Shown here in pieces: positions 53,014 through 63,100 of a DNA stretch of 64,000 nucleotides; position 1 is the stretch's first letter; each line of letters starts with the position of its first letter. The notes below the pieces were generated by a model, which had not been told where the DNA came from, ran no database searches, and was given only the letters and a program-made list of their open reading frames with translations. Where the stretch lies: contig CAZBRS010000028.1 in assembly GCA_964494475.1 (NCBI GenBank), forward strand, positions 11,689 to 75,688, given 5' to 3'. Position numbers and translations under genes: made by a program. Source of the stretch: CAZBRS01 sp964494475. GTDB taxonomy: Bacteria > Myxococcota_A > UBA9042 > CAZBRS01.

Positions 53014-53059
53014 TTGCAATGAATTTCCCATTGCTCCACAGGGGGTCTCGTGATAGAAA
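53014..53059 (+). promoter_or_regulatory. Candidate promoter/operator region of the cellulose operon
   Basis: GCAATG-N7-CATTGC (53016-53034) is a clear inverted repeat in an AT-rich island of the 234-bp space before the operon. TTGCTC (53031-53036), 17 bp, TAGAAA (53054-53059) is a weak promoter match overlapping the right arm. A dimeric regulator bound there would cover the -35 region. Low-confidence pattern reading. Confidence 0.35.
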
Positions 53060-53155
53060 AAGGCGCTTCGCATCGTTCCTCAGGGGCTCCTGGCGTCGTA
53101 TCGGCTACGGCTCAAGGCCGGGCCAGTGGCTCGATCGGGACCACCGTAGGGAACG

Positions 53156-53506
53156 ATGGCTGGCGTGTCAAATCCCCGGGGCGGGCGTGCCGTGAAACGT
53201 TCCAGTGTCGATGTCCGCAGCCTGTTGAGTCGTCTCGAGGTCGAGGACTTCCCGTACCGCGAGATCTTCCGCGAGAACGGCGCCGCCAGCGTGGCCGATC
53301 GCTGGATGCTGCTCAGCGAAACGAACCGCGCGCTCGAGGAACTGCGGCGGCAACTGGCCGAGCAGGCGCCCAAGGCGGCCTCGCCCTACCGCAAGGACAT
53401 CGTCTCGCCCTTCGACGAAGCCACGAGGCGCAGCCACAAGGCGCCGCGCCTGCTCGATCTCACGCGCGAGTTCGCCAACAAGCAGCACGAGGACCATCTC
53501 CCATGA
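53156..53506 (+). CDS. Small cellulose-operon protein of unknown function (position of BcsR)
   Basis: A 116-residue soluble protein. The ATG at 53156 has TAGGG upstream; a GTG at 53192 is an alternative giving 104 residues. The segment VEDFPYREIFRENGAASVADRWMLLSETNRALEELRRQLAEQ is helical, and PYREIF loosely recalls the conserved Tyr-Arg-Asp/Glu-Phe/Leu core of the short BcsR regulators that sit in the same place in enterobacterial operons. The C-terminal part (YRKDIVSPFDEATRRSHKAPRLLDLTREFA) is basic. Its stop overlaps bcsQ by 4 bp, so it is certainly part of the operon. Homology to BcsR is not demonstrated. Confidence 0.6.
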   Translation: MAGVSNPRGGRAVKRSSVDVRSLLSRLEVEDFPYREIFRENGAASVADRWMLLSETNRALEELRRQLAEQAPKAASPYRKDIVSPFDEATRRSHKAPRLLDLTREFANKQHEDHLP

Positions 53507-54249
53507 AGACCGTCGTCCTCTTCTCCATCAAGGGGGGCACCGGCCGCACCTCCGTGGCGTGCAACCTGGGCGCCGAGCTCACCCAGCAAGGCCGCCGTTG
53601 CACCGTGGTCGACACCGATCCGCAGAACGCGCTGGGCCTGCACCTCGGCATGGCGGTGGGCGAGCGCTTCGGCATCGCCCGCGCCGACCTCACGCCCCAC
53701 GACATCACGCGCCACCAGCGCGGGCTCACGAAGGTGTCGTACCTGCCGTTCGGGCACTGCACGTTCGAAGAGTTGCTCGAGTTCGAGCGTACGGCGGTCG
53801 AGAACTACGCCTGGCTCGACGAGCGCCTGCACCGCCTCCTGCCACCGGGCACCGAGGTCGCGCTGCTCGACCTGCCGGCCGGCGTGCGCGGCTGGACGTA
53901 CCACGTGCTCTCGGGGGCCGACCTGGTGCTCATCGTGGTCGGCGCCGACGCCGCGTCGTACGCCACCATCCCGGCCACCGAAGAAATGCTGAATCGCTGC
54001 GGCGCAAAACACGTCGCCTACCTGGTCAACGGCATGGACGCCCGCATGCCCCTCAGCGTCGATGTCCGCGGCGCCATGAGCGGCATCGTCAGCAAGAGCC
54101 TGCTGCCCTTCACCATCCCGGCCGACGAGGCCCTGCGCGAGGCCTTCGCCCAGCAGAAGACCATCCAGGAGCACGCCCCCGACTCCCAGGCCGCGTTCGC
54201 GTTCGGCGAGCTGGCCGACTGGGTCCAGGCCGTCCTCCGGGGCGAGTGA
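53503..54249 (+). CDS. bcsQ: Cellulose synthase operon ParA/MinD-like ATPase
   Basis: A 248-residue P-loop ATPase of the MinD/ParA class, used in cellulose operons to position or assemble the synthase. The deviant Walker A is FSIKGGTGRTSVACNLGAEL, with Lys of KGG kept and Arg in place of the second Lys. TVVDTDPQNALGLHLG is the A-prime/switch region and VALLDLPAG the Walker B equivalent. AVENYAWLDERLHRLLPPGTEVALLDLPAGVRGWTYHVLSGADLVLIVVGADAASYATIP is typical of BcsQ. Length matches the family. It is preceded by a small ORF and followed after 11 bp by bcsA. Confidence 0.9.
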   Translation: MKTVVLFSIKGGTGRTSVACNLGAELTQQGRRCTVVDTDPQNALGLHLGMAVGERFGIARADLTPHDITRHQRGLTKVSYLPFGHCTFEELLEFERTAVENYAWLDERLHRLLPPGTEVALLDLPAGVRGWTYHVLSGADLVLIVVGADAASYATIPATEEMLNRCGAKHVAYLVNGMDARMPLSVDVRGAMSGIVSKSLLPFTIPADEALREAFAQQKTIQEHAPDSQAAFAFGELADWVQAVLRGE

Positions 54250-54260
54250 GGAGTACCGGC

Positions 54261-56372
54261 ATGAGCGCGCCCTCCAAAGGCCCGGTCCGCTTCTCGTTCG
54301 CGGGCTGGCTGCTCGTCGTCATCGTCTCGACGATCGCGCTGGCCGCCGCCACCCTGGTCGTGATCATCCCGCTCGGCATCCGCGAGCAGCTCATCTTCGG
54401 CGTCACCGTCTTCCTGCTGGCGTTGCTGCTCAACCTGTTCCGGAAGAGCACGCTCGTCACGATGATGCTGGTGGTCATCTCCCTGACCGTCTCGACGCGC
54501 TACATCTACTGGCGCCTCAGCTCGACCCTGGGCCTCGAGTCCGTGCTCGAGATCACCCTCGGCTCCATCCTGCTGATGGCCGAGGTCTACGCCTACGTCG
54601 TCATGTGGTTCGGCTACCTGCAGACCATGTGGCCCCTGCGGCGAAACCCGGTGCCCCTACCCCGCGACCCCAGCTCGTGGCCGACGGTCGACGTGCTCGT
54701 CCCCACCTACAACGAGCCGCTCGAGGTCGTTCGTGCCACGCTGCTCGCCGCCAAGGCCATCGACTGGCCGGCCGATCGGCTCCACGTGGCCTGCCTCGAC
54801 GACGGTCGCCGGCCCGAGTTCAAGGCGTTCTGCGAGAGCGCGGGCGTCGGCTACGTCACGCGCCCCGACAACGAGCACGCCAAGGCCGGCAACATCAACC
54901 ACGCGCTCAAGCAGATGAAGGGCGAGTTCGTCGCCATCTTCGACTGCGATCACCTGCCCACACGATCGTTCCTGCAGTTCACCATGGGCTGGATGTTGCG
55001 CGACCCGAAGATGGCCCTGGTGCAGACCCCGCACCACTTCCACTCGCCCGACCCGTTCGAGAAGAACTTCAAGATCTTCCGCCGCATCCCCAACGAGGAG
55101 GACCTGTTCTACGGCCTGGTCCAGCCGGGCAACGACCTGTGGAACGCCACGTTCTTCTGCGGCTCGTGCGCGGTGCTGCGCCGCACCGCGCTCGACGAGG
55201 TGGGCGGCATCGCCACGAGCACGGTCACCGAAGACGCCCACACGGCCCTGAAGATGCACCGCAAGGGCTGGAACTCGTCGTTCATCAACGTGCCCATGGC
55301 CTCGGGGCTCGCCACCGAGAGCCTGTCGGCCCACGTGGGGCAGCGCATCCGCTGGGCGCGCGGCATGACCCAGGTGCTGCGCACCGACAACCCGCTGTTC
55401 GGGCGCGGGCTCAAGCTCATGCAGCGCTTCTTCTACTCCAGCGCCATGATCCACTTCCTGAACGGCCTGCCGCGGCTCATCTTCATGCTGGCCCCGCTGA
55501 TCTTCCTGTTCTTCTCGGTCAACCTGTTCAACCGGGCGGCCGCCCTCGTGCTCACCTACGCGCTGCCGCACCTCTTCCACGCCATCCTCACGAGCTCGCG
55601 CATCCAGCGCGATTACCGCCACTCGTTCTGGGCCGAAGTCTACGAAACCGTGCTCGCGACGTACATCTTGCTGCCGACCACGCTGGCGCTCATCAACCCC
55701 AAGCTCGGCAAGTTCAACGTCACGGCCAAGGGCGGGCTCGTGAAGTCCGACTTCTTCGACGCCAAGATCGCGCGGCCTTACATCGTGCTCCTGCTCCTCA
55801 ACCTGGCCGCCATCGTGGTGGGCGCCTGGCGCATCCACCTGGGCCGCACCCCCGTCGACGCCCTGGCCATCAACCTGGCGTGGGCCACGTACAACGTCAT
55901 CATGCTGTCGGCCGCCATCGCGGTGGCCTACGAGGCCAAGCAGCGGCGCAAGGTCACGCGCATCAGCGTCGACGTACCGATCACGTTGCGCCTGGCCAGC
56001 GGGCACACGATCCGCGCCAATACGGTCGACCTGTCGCGCGGGGGCGCGCTCATCCAGACCCCCCGCGAATTGGGAGTGAGGAACGCCGATCCGGTGCACG
56101 TCTCGTTCTTCGTGGGCGACACCGAGGCCTCTGTCCCGGCCACGGTGCGCTTCTCCAAGGGCAACCGCGTGCACGTCGAGTTCGGTGACCTCACGCTCGA
56201 CCAGGAGTCCGCCATCGTCCGCACCATCTATTCGCGCGCCGACGCGTGGGTCGACTGGAACGATCACACCAAGATCGATCGGCCGCTGCTGTCCTGGTTC
56301 GAGATCATCTACTACGGCCTCATCAGCCTGCCGCGCATCATGCTGGGCCGACCCAGGAGCGATCCATCATGA
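54261..56372 (+). CDS. bcsA: Cellulose synthase catalytic subunit with PilZ domain
   Basis: A 703-residue inner-membrane GT2 synthase polymerising UDP-glucose and extruding the chain. Two N-terminal helices (about 12-75) and a third/fourth (about 85-118) precede the GT domain: DVLVPTYNEPLEVVRATL, CLDDGRRPEF (Asp180), DCDHLP (Asp228-x-Asp), FFCGSCAVLRR, TVTEDAHT (Asp325) and QRIRWARG (361). These are the full D, DxD, TED, Q(Q/R)xRW set. Four to five further helices follow (about 395-570). The C-terminal PilZ domain has KQRRKVTRISV and VDLSRGGALI (RxxxR and DxSxxG), so c-di-GMP should relieve the gating loop. It overlaps bcsB by 4 bp. Confidence 0.95.
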   Translation: MSAPSKGPVRFSFAGWLLVVIVSTIALAAATLVVIIPLGIREQLIFGVTVFLLALLLNLFRKSTLVTMMLVVISLTVSTRYIYWRLSSTLGLESVLEITLGSILLMAEVYAYVVMWFGYLQTMWPLRRNPVPLPRDPSSWPTVDVLVPTYNEPLEVVRATLLAAKAIDWPADRLHVACLDDGRRPEFKAFCESAGVGYVTRPDNEHAKAGNINHALKQMKGEFVAIFDCDHLPTRSFLQFTMGWMLRDPKMALVQTPHHFHSPDPFEKNFKIFRRIPNEEDLFYGLVQPGNDLWNATFFCGSCAVLRRTALDEVGGIATSTVTEDAHTALKMHRKGWNSSFINVPMASGLATESLSAHVGQRIRWARGMTQVLRTDNPLFGRGLKLMQRFFYSSAMIHFLNGLPRLIFMLAPLIFLFFSVNLFNRAAALVLTYALPHLFHAILTSSRIQRDYRHSFWAEVYETVLATYILLPTTLALINPKLGKFNVTAKGGLVKSDFFDAKIARPYIVLLLLNLAAIVVGAWRIHLGRTPVDALAINLAWATYNVIMLSAAIAVAYEAKQRRKVTRISVDVPITLRLASGHTIRANTVDLSRGGALIQTPRELGVRNADPVHVSFFVGDTEASVPATVRFSKGNRVHVEFGDLTLDQESAIVRTIYSRADAWVDWNDHTKIDRPLLSWFEIIYYGLISLPRIMLGRPRSDPS

Positions 56373-58957
56373 ACCGATCCGTGATGCTGCTCGTGCTGCT
56401 CGCGACGGGCGTGATGTACGCCCAGGACGCCCCGGCCCCGGCGGCTCCGGCACCGGCGAGTCCGGCCCCGGTGGTGACACCCACGCCCGTGGCCCCGGCT
56501 CCCGTGGCCCCGGCTCCCGTGGCCCCGGCTCCCGTGGCCCCGGCCCCCGCGCCCGTGGCCTCGACGCCCGACGTGACGCAGCCGGCGCCCGACGTCGCGG
56601 CCGAGACCGCGGCCGAGGTCGGCGAGGTCATGCCTCCGGAGGGGGCCACCGGCGAAGCCAAGTACTGGCCGGCCGACGCCGAGCCCTACGACGACGCCGA
56701 CCGCCAGATAGCGGTGCCCTTCCGCTTCGACCCGAACCAGTGGTATCGGAACCCCTTGAAGATCTGGGGTCACAACGAGGCCCTGCGGAAGTACAACATC
56801 GAGTCGTACTTCGGACGCTTCTTCTACGCCCGCGCCGACCAGGTGCTCACCGCAGCGCGGCTCGTGCTCGAGCTCAACGACGAGGAGCCCATCCGGCTGC
56901 CCAAGGAGATCCGCGCGTTGCAGATCACGCTGAACGGCGAGGTCGTGGGGACCATCGGTCGCCAGAGCCTGCTGACCGGCCCGCGCACCCGCATCATCTA
57001 CTTCGACCCGCGCCTGCTCGTCGACGCCAACGAGTACATCCTGCGCTGGGTGCCCTACACCGAGGGCCCCTGCCAGTTCATCGTCGAGCCCTCGACGTGG
57101 TGGATGATCAAGGACGGCCACGTCGACACCAAGGCGGCCCAGTTGCCCCTGCCGAACGACCTCGGCATGCTGCCCGTGCCGTTCTTCGACCAGCGCGTCG
57201 ATCGCGAGCCGGCCGTGCAAATCGTCTTCCTCGAGCCGCCCACCCACGCCAGCCTGCGCGCCGCCGGTCTGGTCGCGTCTTTCTTCGGTCTTCGCGCCGG
57301 CTCGGGCGGCGTGCGCTTCCACGTCAGCGTGGGCGAGATCCCCGACGGACACGCGGTGGTGCTGGCCACCAGCGGCGCGCTCGAGCCCCTCGACGGCGAC
57401 AAGGCCGAGGGCCCCACCTTGCGCATGATCGACCACTACGGCGACGGCCAGCAGAACTACAAGCTGCTGGTGCTCCGCGGCCGCGACGGCACCGAACTCG
57501 AAGTGGCCGCCCGGCACCTGGCGTCGGCCGCGTGGGGTACCGGGGCCTACCGCGGCGCCGTGCTGCGCTTCGACGACACGTTCGACGCCGACAACGCCCG
57601 AAAGGCCGAGGCGCCCAAGGGCTACCTCACCAAGCGCGTCTCGCGGCTTTCCGAGATCCTCACGAGCGAGAACGGCCTCACGCACCGCGGCCACCGTGGC
57701 GATACGCTTCGCTTCGAGTTCCGCATCGCGCCCTCTCTGCTGGCCGAACCGGCCGAGTCGCTCCTCCTCGATCTCGAGTACGTCCAGCGCCTGCCCGAGC
57801 CCTATCGGCCCACCAAGCTCGACGTCGAGTTCAACGGCATCTACCTCGTGACCTTGCCGAAATGGGAGGGCGGGCTCGATGCGCGCCCCCACACGCAGCG
57901 GCTCACGCTGCCCCGCAACGAGCTCCGGGGCGTGAACCGTCTGCAGCTTCACGTGAGCGCCCTGCAGGAAGAACCGCTCTGCACCGCCGATAGCTGGCGC
58001 CTGGTCGAGAACGCCGTCACCGACGGCTCCATGCTGCGCCTGGTCGGCGAACGCGAGGTCGAGCTGCTGCCCGACGTCGAGGCGTTCCTGTACGACGGCC
58101 TGCCCTACTCGTCGGCCGAAGAGCTCGACAACACGCTGCTCATCCTGCCCGACGACGTGCACCCCCGCGAGATCGGCACCGCGCTGTCCATCGTGTCGAA
58201 CCTGGCCGGCGCCACGGGCCACCCCTCGACGGGCCTGCGCTTCCTGCCCGAGAGCGACGTGCTCGCGGTGATCGACCGCGACGAGCGGCGCGAGAAGGGT
58301 ACCGAGCCCGACCCCGCAGCCGTCGCGCCGGCCCCGGAGGGTGAACGCGTGCCCGTCGAAGATCGCTTCAACGACCCCGCCGATCGCGGCAAGCACCTGC
58401 TGCTGGTGGGCTCGGCCGACCGTTCGCTCTTGCTGCGCCGCTGGTCGGCCCTGCTCCCCCTGACCACCGACGCGGGGCACATGCGCCTGCGCCCGCCCTC
58501 CCGCAAAGAGGCCTACATGGAGCTGCTGCGCGGGAGTTGGCCCCAGGAAGAAGCCGATCGCGCAGCGCGCTTCCTGCTCGAGGCCGAGCACCCCAGCGCC
58601 GTGCTCGGCATGCAGTCCCCGTTCACGAACGGGCTCAGCGTCGTCGCCATCACGGCCAACACCCTGGCCGATATGCCCGCCGCGGTCGACCTGCAGAGCT
58701 ACACCGAGGCGCGCCTCGAAGAGGGCGGCGATCTCATGCTGCTCGCTGGCGAGAAGCGCGCGGTCTTCATGGTCGGACCCACCTACACCGACGGCAGCAT
58801 GGGCCACCTCTCGTACGTGCGCTGGCTGCTCGGCGGCCACTGGCTGCTGCTCTACCCGCTGCTGTTCCTCGCGACCCTGTTGCTGGCCATCGTCCTCAAG
58901 GCCTGGCTCTCGCGCAAGGAGCGCTCCCGCCTGGCCGAGGGGGAGGGGGAAGCGTGA
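56369..58957 (+). CDS. bcsB: Cellulose synthase regulatory/periplasmic subunit
   Basis: An 862-residue periplasmic partner of BcsA with signal MNRSVMLLVLLATGVMYAQ. A Pro/Ala linker (about 22-75) comes from a 15-bp tandem repeat. Carbohydrate-binding-like and flavodoxin-like domains alternate (for example PLKIWGHNEALRKYNIESYFGRFFYARADQV, EYILRWVPYTEGPCQFIVEPSTWW, PSLLAEPAESLLLDLEYVQRLPEPY). The C-terminal transmembrane anchor is LYPLLFLATLLLAIVLKAWLSRKERS. Sequence is divergent from enterobacterial BcsB, but length, position between bcsA and bcsZ, and the single C-terminal helix fit. It guides the glucan through the periplasm. Confidence 0.82.
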   Translation: MNRSVMLLVLLATGVMYAQDAPAPAAPAPASPAPVVTPTPVAPAPVAPAPVAPAPVAPAPAPVASTPDVTQPAPDVAAETAAEVGEVMPPEGATGEAKYWPADAEPYDDADRQIAVPFRFDPNQWYRNPLKIWGHNEALRKYNIESYFGRFFYARADQVLTAARLVLELNDEEPIRLPKEIRALQITLNGEVVGTIGRQSLLTGPRTRIIYFDPRLLVDANEYILRWVPYTEGPCQFIVEPSTWWMIKDGHVDTKAAQLPLPNDLGMLPVPFFDQRVDREPAVQIVFLEPPTHASLRAAGLVASFFGLRAGSGGVRFHVSVGEIPDGHAVVLATSGALEPLDGDKAEGPTLRMIDHYGDGQQNYKLLVLRGRDGTELEVAARHLASAAWGTGAYRGAVLRFDDTFDADNARKAEAPKGYLTKRVSRLSEILTSENGLTHRGHRGDTLRFEFRIAPSLLAEPAESLLLDLEYVQRLPEPYRPTKLDVEFNGIYLVTLPKWEGGLDARPHTQRLTLPRNELRGVNRLQLHVSALQEEPLCTADSWRLVENAVTDGSMLRLVGEREVELLPDVEAFLYDGLPYSSAEELDNTLLILPDDVHPREIGTALSIVSNLAGATGHPSTGLRFLPESDVLAVIDRDERREKGTEPDPAAVAPAPEGERVPVEDRFNDPADRGKHLLLVGSADRSLLLRRWSALLPLTTDAGHMRLRPPSRKEAYMELLRGSWPQEEADRAARFLLEAEHPSAVLGMQSPFTNGLSVVAITANTLADMPAAVDLQSYTEARLEEGGDLMLLAGEKRAVFMVGPTYTDGSMGHLSYVRWLLGGHWLLLYPLLFLATLLLAIVLKAWLSRKERSRLAEGEGEA
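56486..56560 (+). repeat. 15-bp tandem repeat encoding Pro-Val-Ala-Pro-Ala linker in bcsB
   Basis: CCCGTGGCCCCGGCT is repeated perfectly three times from 56486, followed by degenerate copies. It codes for a flexible Pro/Ala linker after the signal peptide. Slippage-prone. Confidence 0.85.
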
Positions 58958-60102
58958 TCCCGCTCGCCCTCTTCCTCGCGTGCTCCGTAACGGCGGGCTT
59001 CGGCCCAGCGGCGACCGGCCCCCACCAGACCGACTGGCCGCTCTGGTCGCGCTTCTCGGAGGCCTTCATCAGCAACGACGGCCGCGTCATCGACCGCACG
59101 GCCGACGAGGTCACCACGTCCGAGGGCCAGGCTTACGCGCTCTTCTTCTCGCTGCTCGCCGACGATCGGCCCACGTTCGTGCGCCTCCTCGCCTGGACGC
59201 GCAGCAACCTTGCCGCCGGCGACCTCACCCAGAACCTGCCGGCCTGGAAGTGGGGCCGCGGAACCGACGGCACCTGGGGCGTCATCGACCCGACCCCCGC
59301 GTCCGACGCGGATCTGTGGCTGGCCTACACGCTGCTCGAGGCCGGGCGCCTGTGGTGCGATCCCCCCCTCACGCTGGAGGGAAACGCCCTGCTGGCCCTG
59401 ATCGCAAAGCTCGAGGTCACCGACGTGCCCGAGCTCGGCCCCACGCTCATGCCGGGGCCCTCCGAGTACTTCGTGCTCGACCAGAAGACCTGGCGGTTGA
59501 ACCCCAGCTACTTGTTCCTGCCGGCCCTGCGACGACTGGCAACGCTCGATCCCGCGGGCCCGTGGGCGGGCACCGTCACCTCGGCGCTGCGCGTGCTCAC
59601 CGAAGCTCCCAGCAGCGGGTACCTGCCCGATTGGATCGCCTGGGAGCCCGCGTCGAAGACGTTCGTACCCGACCCGATCAAGGGGGGGGTGGCGGGCTTC
59701 GACGCCATCCGCCTCGTACTCTGGGCAGGGCTCGTCCCAGCGACCGACGAGACGTCCAAGCTACTGGATGAAAAACTGGCCGGGCCGCTGCTCGCCTTCC
59801 GAAAGTTCGGCAAGGTGCCGGTGCGCGTCACGCTGTCCGATCCGCCCGTGCCGACCCCCGAGTCGGGGCCGGCCGGATACTACGCGGCCCTGCTCCCGCT
59901 GGCCCGACGCCACGGCGACGCCGACGAGCTCACGCGCCTGCGCGTCCTCCTGGCCACACGCAAGCGCAACGGCCTCTACGGCGCTCCGCCCGCGTACTAC
60001 GACCAGTGCCTCGCCCTCTTCGGCGAAGGCCACGCGGAGCAGCGCTACGCCTTCTCGAACGATGGTCGACTCGACGTGAAGTGGGAGTCCCGATGCGACT
60101 GA
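58954..60102 (+). CDS. bcsZ: Periplasmic endo-beta-1,4-glucanase, GH8
   Basis: A 382-residue exported cellulase that trims misfolded glucan during export. GTG start overlaps the bcsB stop (GTGA) after GGGAGGGGG. The signal is short (VIPLALFLACSVTAGFG). The GH8 acid is Glu57 in TTSEGQAYALFFSLL. The base region is SDADLWLAYTLLEAGRLW with Asp118 and Asp120, very near the positions in Acetobacter CMCax (Glu55, Asp116). KWGRGTDGTWGVID and LNPSYLFLPALRRLA are also conserved. Catalytic residues are therefore present and the enzyme is probably active. It overlaps bcsC by 10 bp. Confidence 0.93.
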   Translation: MIPLALFLACSVTAGFGPAATGPHQTDWPLWSRFSEAFISNDGRVIDRTADEVTTSEGQAYALFFSLLADDRPTFVRLLAWTRSNLAAGDLTQNLPAWKWGRGTDGTWGVIDPTPASDADLWLAYTLLEAGRLWCDPPLTLEGNALLALIAKLEVTDVPELGPTLMPGPSEYFVLDQKTWRLNPSYLFLPALRRLATLDPAGPWAGTVTSALRVLTEAPSSGYLPDWIAWEPASKTFVPDPIKGGVAGFDAIRLVLWAGLVPATDETSKLLDEKLAGPLLAFRKFGKVPVRVTLSDPPVPTPESGPAGYYAALLPLARRHGDADELTRLRVLLATRKRNGLYGAPPAYYDQCLALFGEGHAEQRYAFSNDGRLDVKWESRCD

Positions 60103-63100
60103 TCCACGCTCTCCTCCCCTGGGCGCTCGCGGGGCTCGCAGCTCCCGCGGGCTCGTGGGCCCAAACCCCGGGCGCGACCGCGACCCCGGCGGGAACCGCA
60201 ACGCCGCCGGCGACCGCGACTCCCGCCGCCGCGTCCTCAGCCGCGACGCCCGCGGCGCCGGTCGATCCCGTGCTGCAGCAGCTACTGAACAACGTCGACT
60301 TCTGGCGCACGCGCGGCGACGACGACAAGGTCGCCGAGATGTGGCGCAAGGTCCTGCGCAGCTTCCCTTCCTACGCCCCGGCGCTGGTCGAGCTCAGCCA
60401 GTACGAATCGCGCAAGGGCAACAAGGAGAAGTCGAAGCAGTACATCGACGAGCTGCGCCGCGTTCAGCCCGACCACCCCGAGATTACGCGCCTCGAGCGC
60501 TCGACCGAGATGGGCGAGAAGTACAACGTGCTGCTGGCACAGGCCCGCACCCTGCTGAAGGCCAAGCGCACCAAGGAGGCCCTCGAGGCCTACCGCAAGG
60601 CCTTTGGCAACCAGCAGCCGGTCGGCTCGCTGGCGCTCGAGTTCTACACGACCCTCGGCGGCGAGGCCGACGGCTGGGACGAGGCCCGCGCCGGCCTCGA
60701 GCGCATCGCGAAGGAGCGCCCCGACGACGAGGAGGTCGCCTTCGCCAACGCCAGGCACCTCACCTACCGCCAGCAGACGCGCTTCGAGGGCATCAAGCGC
60801 CTCGAAGCCCAGTACAAGGCCTCGCGCCTGCCCGACGTGAAGAAGCGCCTGCGCGAGGCCTGGCGGCTGGCCATCGAGTGGTCGCGCCAGAACCCGGCCA
60901 ACACGGCGCTGCTGAAGGCCTACCTGGCCGAGGGCGACGACCCCGAGGTCCGGCAGTGGCTGGCCGCGCTGTCCGCCGTTCAGGCGCGCACCAACGCGTA
61001 CCTGGTCGGCGACCGGGCCTTCGAGGCAGGCGACGTCGAGAAGGCCGAGGCCATCTACAAGGCGCAGCGCGAGAAGTACAAGGCCGATCCCCTGGCGCTC
61101 GTGGGCCTCGCCAAGGTGGCCATGAAGCGGGGGCACCTCAAGGTGGCCAAGGAGTTGCTCGAGCAGGCCCGCACGCTGGCGCGCTGGTACCCGCAGCTCT
61201 GGAAGCCGCTGCTCGACGAGGTCGACTTCTGGCTGATGATGCGCGAGGCCGACGTCAAGCGCGCCGCCGGATACCTGCAGGAGGCCGAGAGCCTGCTGCA
61301 GCAGGCCGCCGCGCGCTCGCCCGCCAACGTCGTGCACGTCGACCTGATGCTGGCGAACATCTACGCGGCGCAGGGCAAGCGCGCGGCCGCCCGCGACCGC
61401 TTCGAGGCGGTGCTCGTCAAGGACCCGAACTCGGCCGCGGCGCTGGCGGGCGTGGTTCAACTGCTGGCCGACGAGGGCCGCGTCGACGAGGCCTCCACCT
61501 ACGATCTGCGCCTGCAGAAGCTGTCGCCCTCGGCCAAGATGGGCGAGGCCGATCTCGAGAGCCTGCGGGTCACCAAGGCGCGCTCGCAGGCCCTCCTGCT
61601 CGCGGCAACGGGCCGCGACGAGCGCGCCCGCGAGGTGCTCGTCAAGGCGCTCGAGCGTGATCCCGGCAACAAGTGGCTGCTGCACGATCTCGTGAACCGG
61701 CACCTGGCCGTGCGCGACGCGCGCGAAGCCCGCGTCTACCTCGACGAGCTGCTGTCCCAGGAGCCGAGCACGCCCAAGGCTCAACTGGCCGAGGCGCGCG
61801 TGCTGGCCGAGGAGGGGCGTCTGGCCGAGGCCTACAAGGTGGCGAGCACGATCCCCTCCGACGGCAGCGATCTCGACCTCGAGGCCATGCGACGCGACCT
61901 GCTGGTCCGCAGCACGATCGCGCGGGTGGTGCAGCAGGCCGGCGTGGGCAACGGCGAGCAGGCCCGGCGCACGCTCGAGACCCTCGAGATCGACGTGGCC
62001 GAGCACCCGGCGCTGCTGGCCGGCGTGGCCTCGGCCTGGTGCGAGCTGGGCGAGACCGAGCGCGGCTACACGCTGATGACCAAGGTCATGGCCCGCGTCA
62101 AGGAGCCGAGCGCCGCGCTGCGCCTGCAGTACGGGACCGTCCTCCTCATGGTGGGCCGGTACACCGACCTGACCACGCTGTTGAACGACGCGTCGTGGCA
62201 GGAGCGCCTCACGCTGAACGAGCAGCAGAGCCTGCGGGCGCTGCGCGTGGGCCTGGTCATGGAGCGCGTCGAGCGCGACCGAACCCGGGGCGACCTGACC
62301 AGCGCCTTCCGGCACTTGCGGCCCCTCCTGCACGACTACCCCGACGAGCCGCGCGTGCTGGTCTCGCTCGGCAACCTCTTCCTCGACAAGGGCGACGCCC
62401 GCGAGGCCTACGCGGTCTTCGAGCGGCGGCTGAAGGCCGACCCCAAGGACCTCGAGGCCCGCGAGGGCGCCATCCGCGCGGCGGCCAAGCTGGGCTACGA
62501 GAACGACGCGCGCGCGCTCATCGACGAGGGGCTCGAAACGTTCCCGCGCTCGGCGCGCATGGAGCTCATCGCCGCACGCTACGAGCTCTCCGAGGGGCAC
62601 GATCAGGCGGCCCTCGAGCGCTTGCAGAAGGCGCTGGTGGTCGACGAAGAGGAGCGCGACGTGCGCGTGCGGCGCGACGGCGACGAGGGCGCGGAGCTGC
62701 AGGCCGAAGACGCATCGAGGCTGCGCCCCGAGAGCGACTACGACGAGATCCTGGCGGTGGCCGCCGATCGCTTCGGGCTGACGCCCGAGGAGCAGCAGGC
62801 CGAGCTCCCCAAGAAGCGCTGGTCGGTGCGCCGCGAGATCCTCGACGAGATCGGACGCCTCGAGGCCCGCTATTCGGCCGACCTCGCGGCCGCGCCGCTC
62901 TTCCGGTATCGCCACGGCGAGCCCGGGCTCGGCCGGATGTTCCAGTTCCGTTTGCCCCTCGAGGCCGGCCTGCCCATCGGCTTCCTGGGTCGCCTGCGCC
63001 TGCTGATCGCCCCCGACGTGGTCTACGCGGGCACCCTCGACCTCGACGGCTCGGCGGCGGAGCGCTTCGGTCGCGTGGGCACGCTCACGCTGGCCTCGGG

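Noticed and set aside
52922..53155. Small RNA or tRNA gene in the 234-bp space before the cellulose operon
   Set aside because: I see no tRNA-like cloverleaf or strong terminator; only a palindrome and a weak promoter can be supported.
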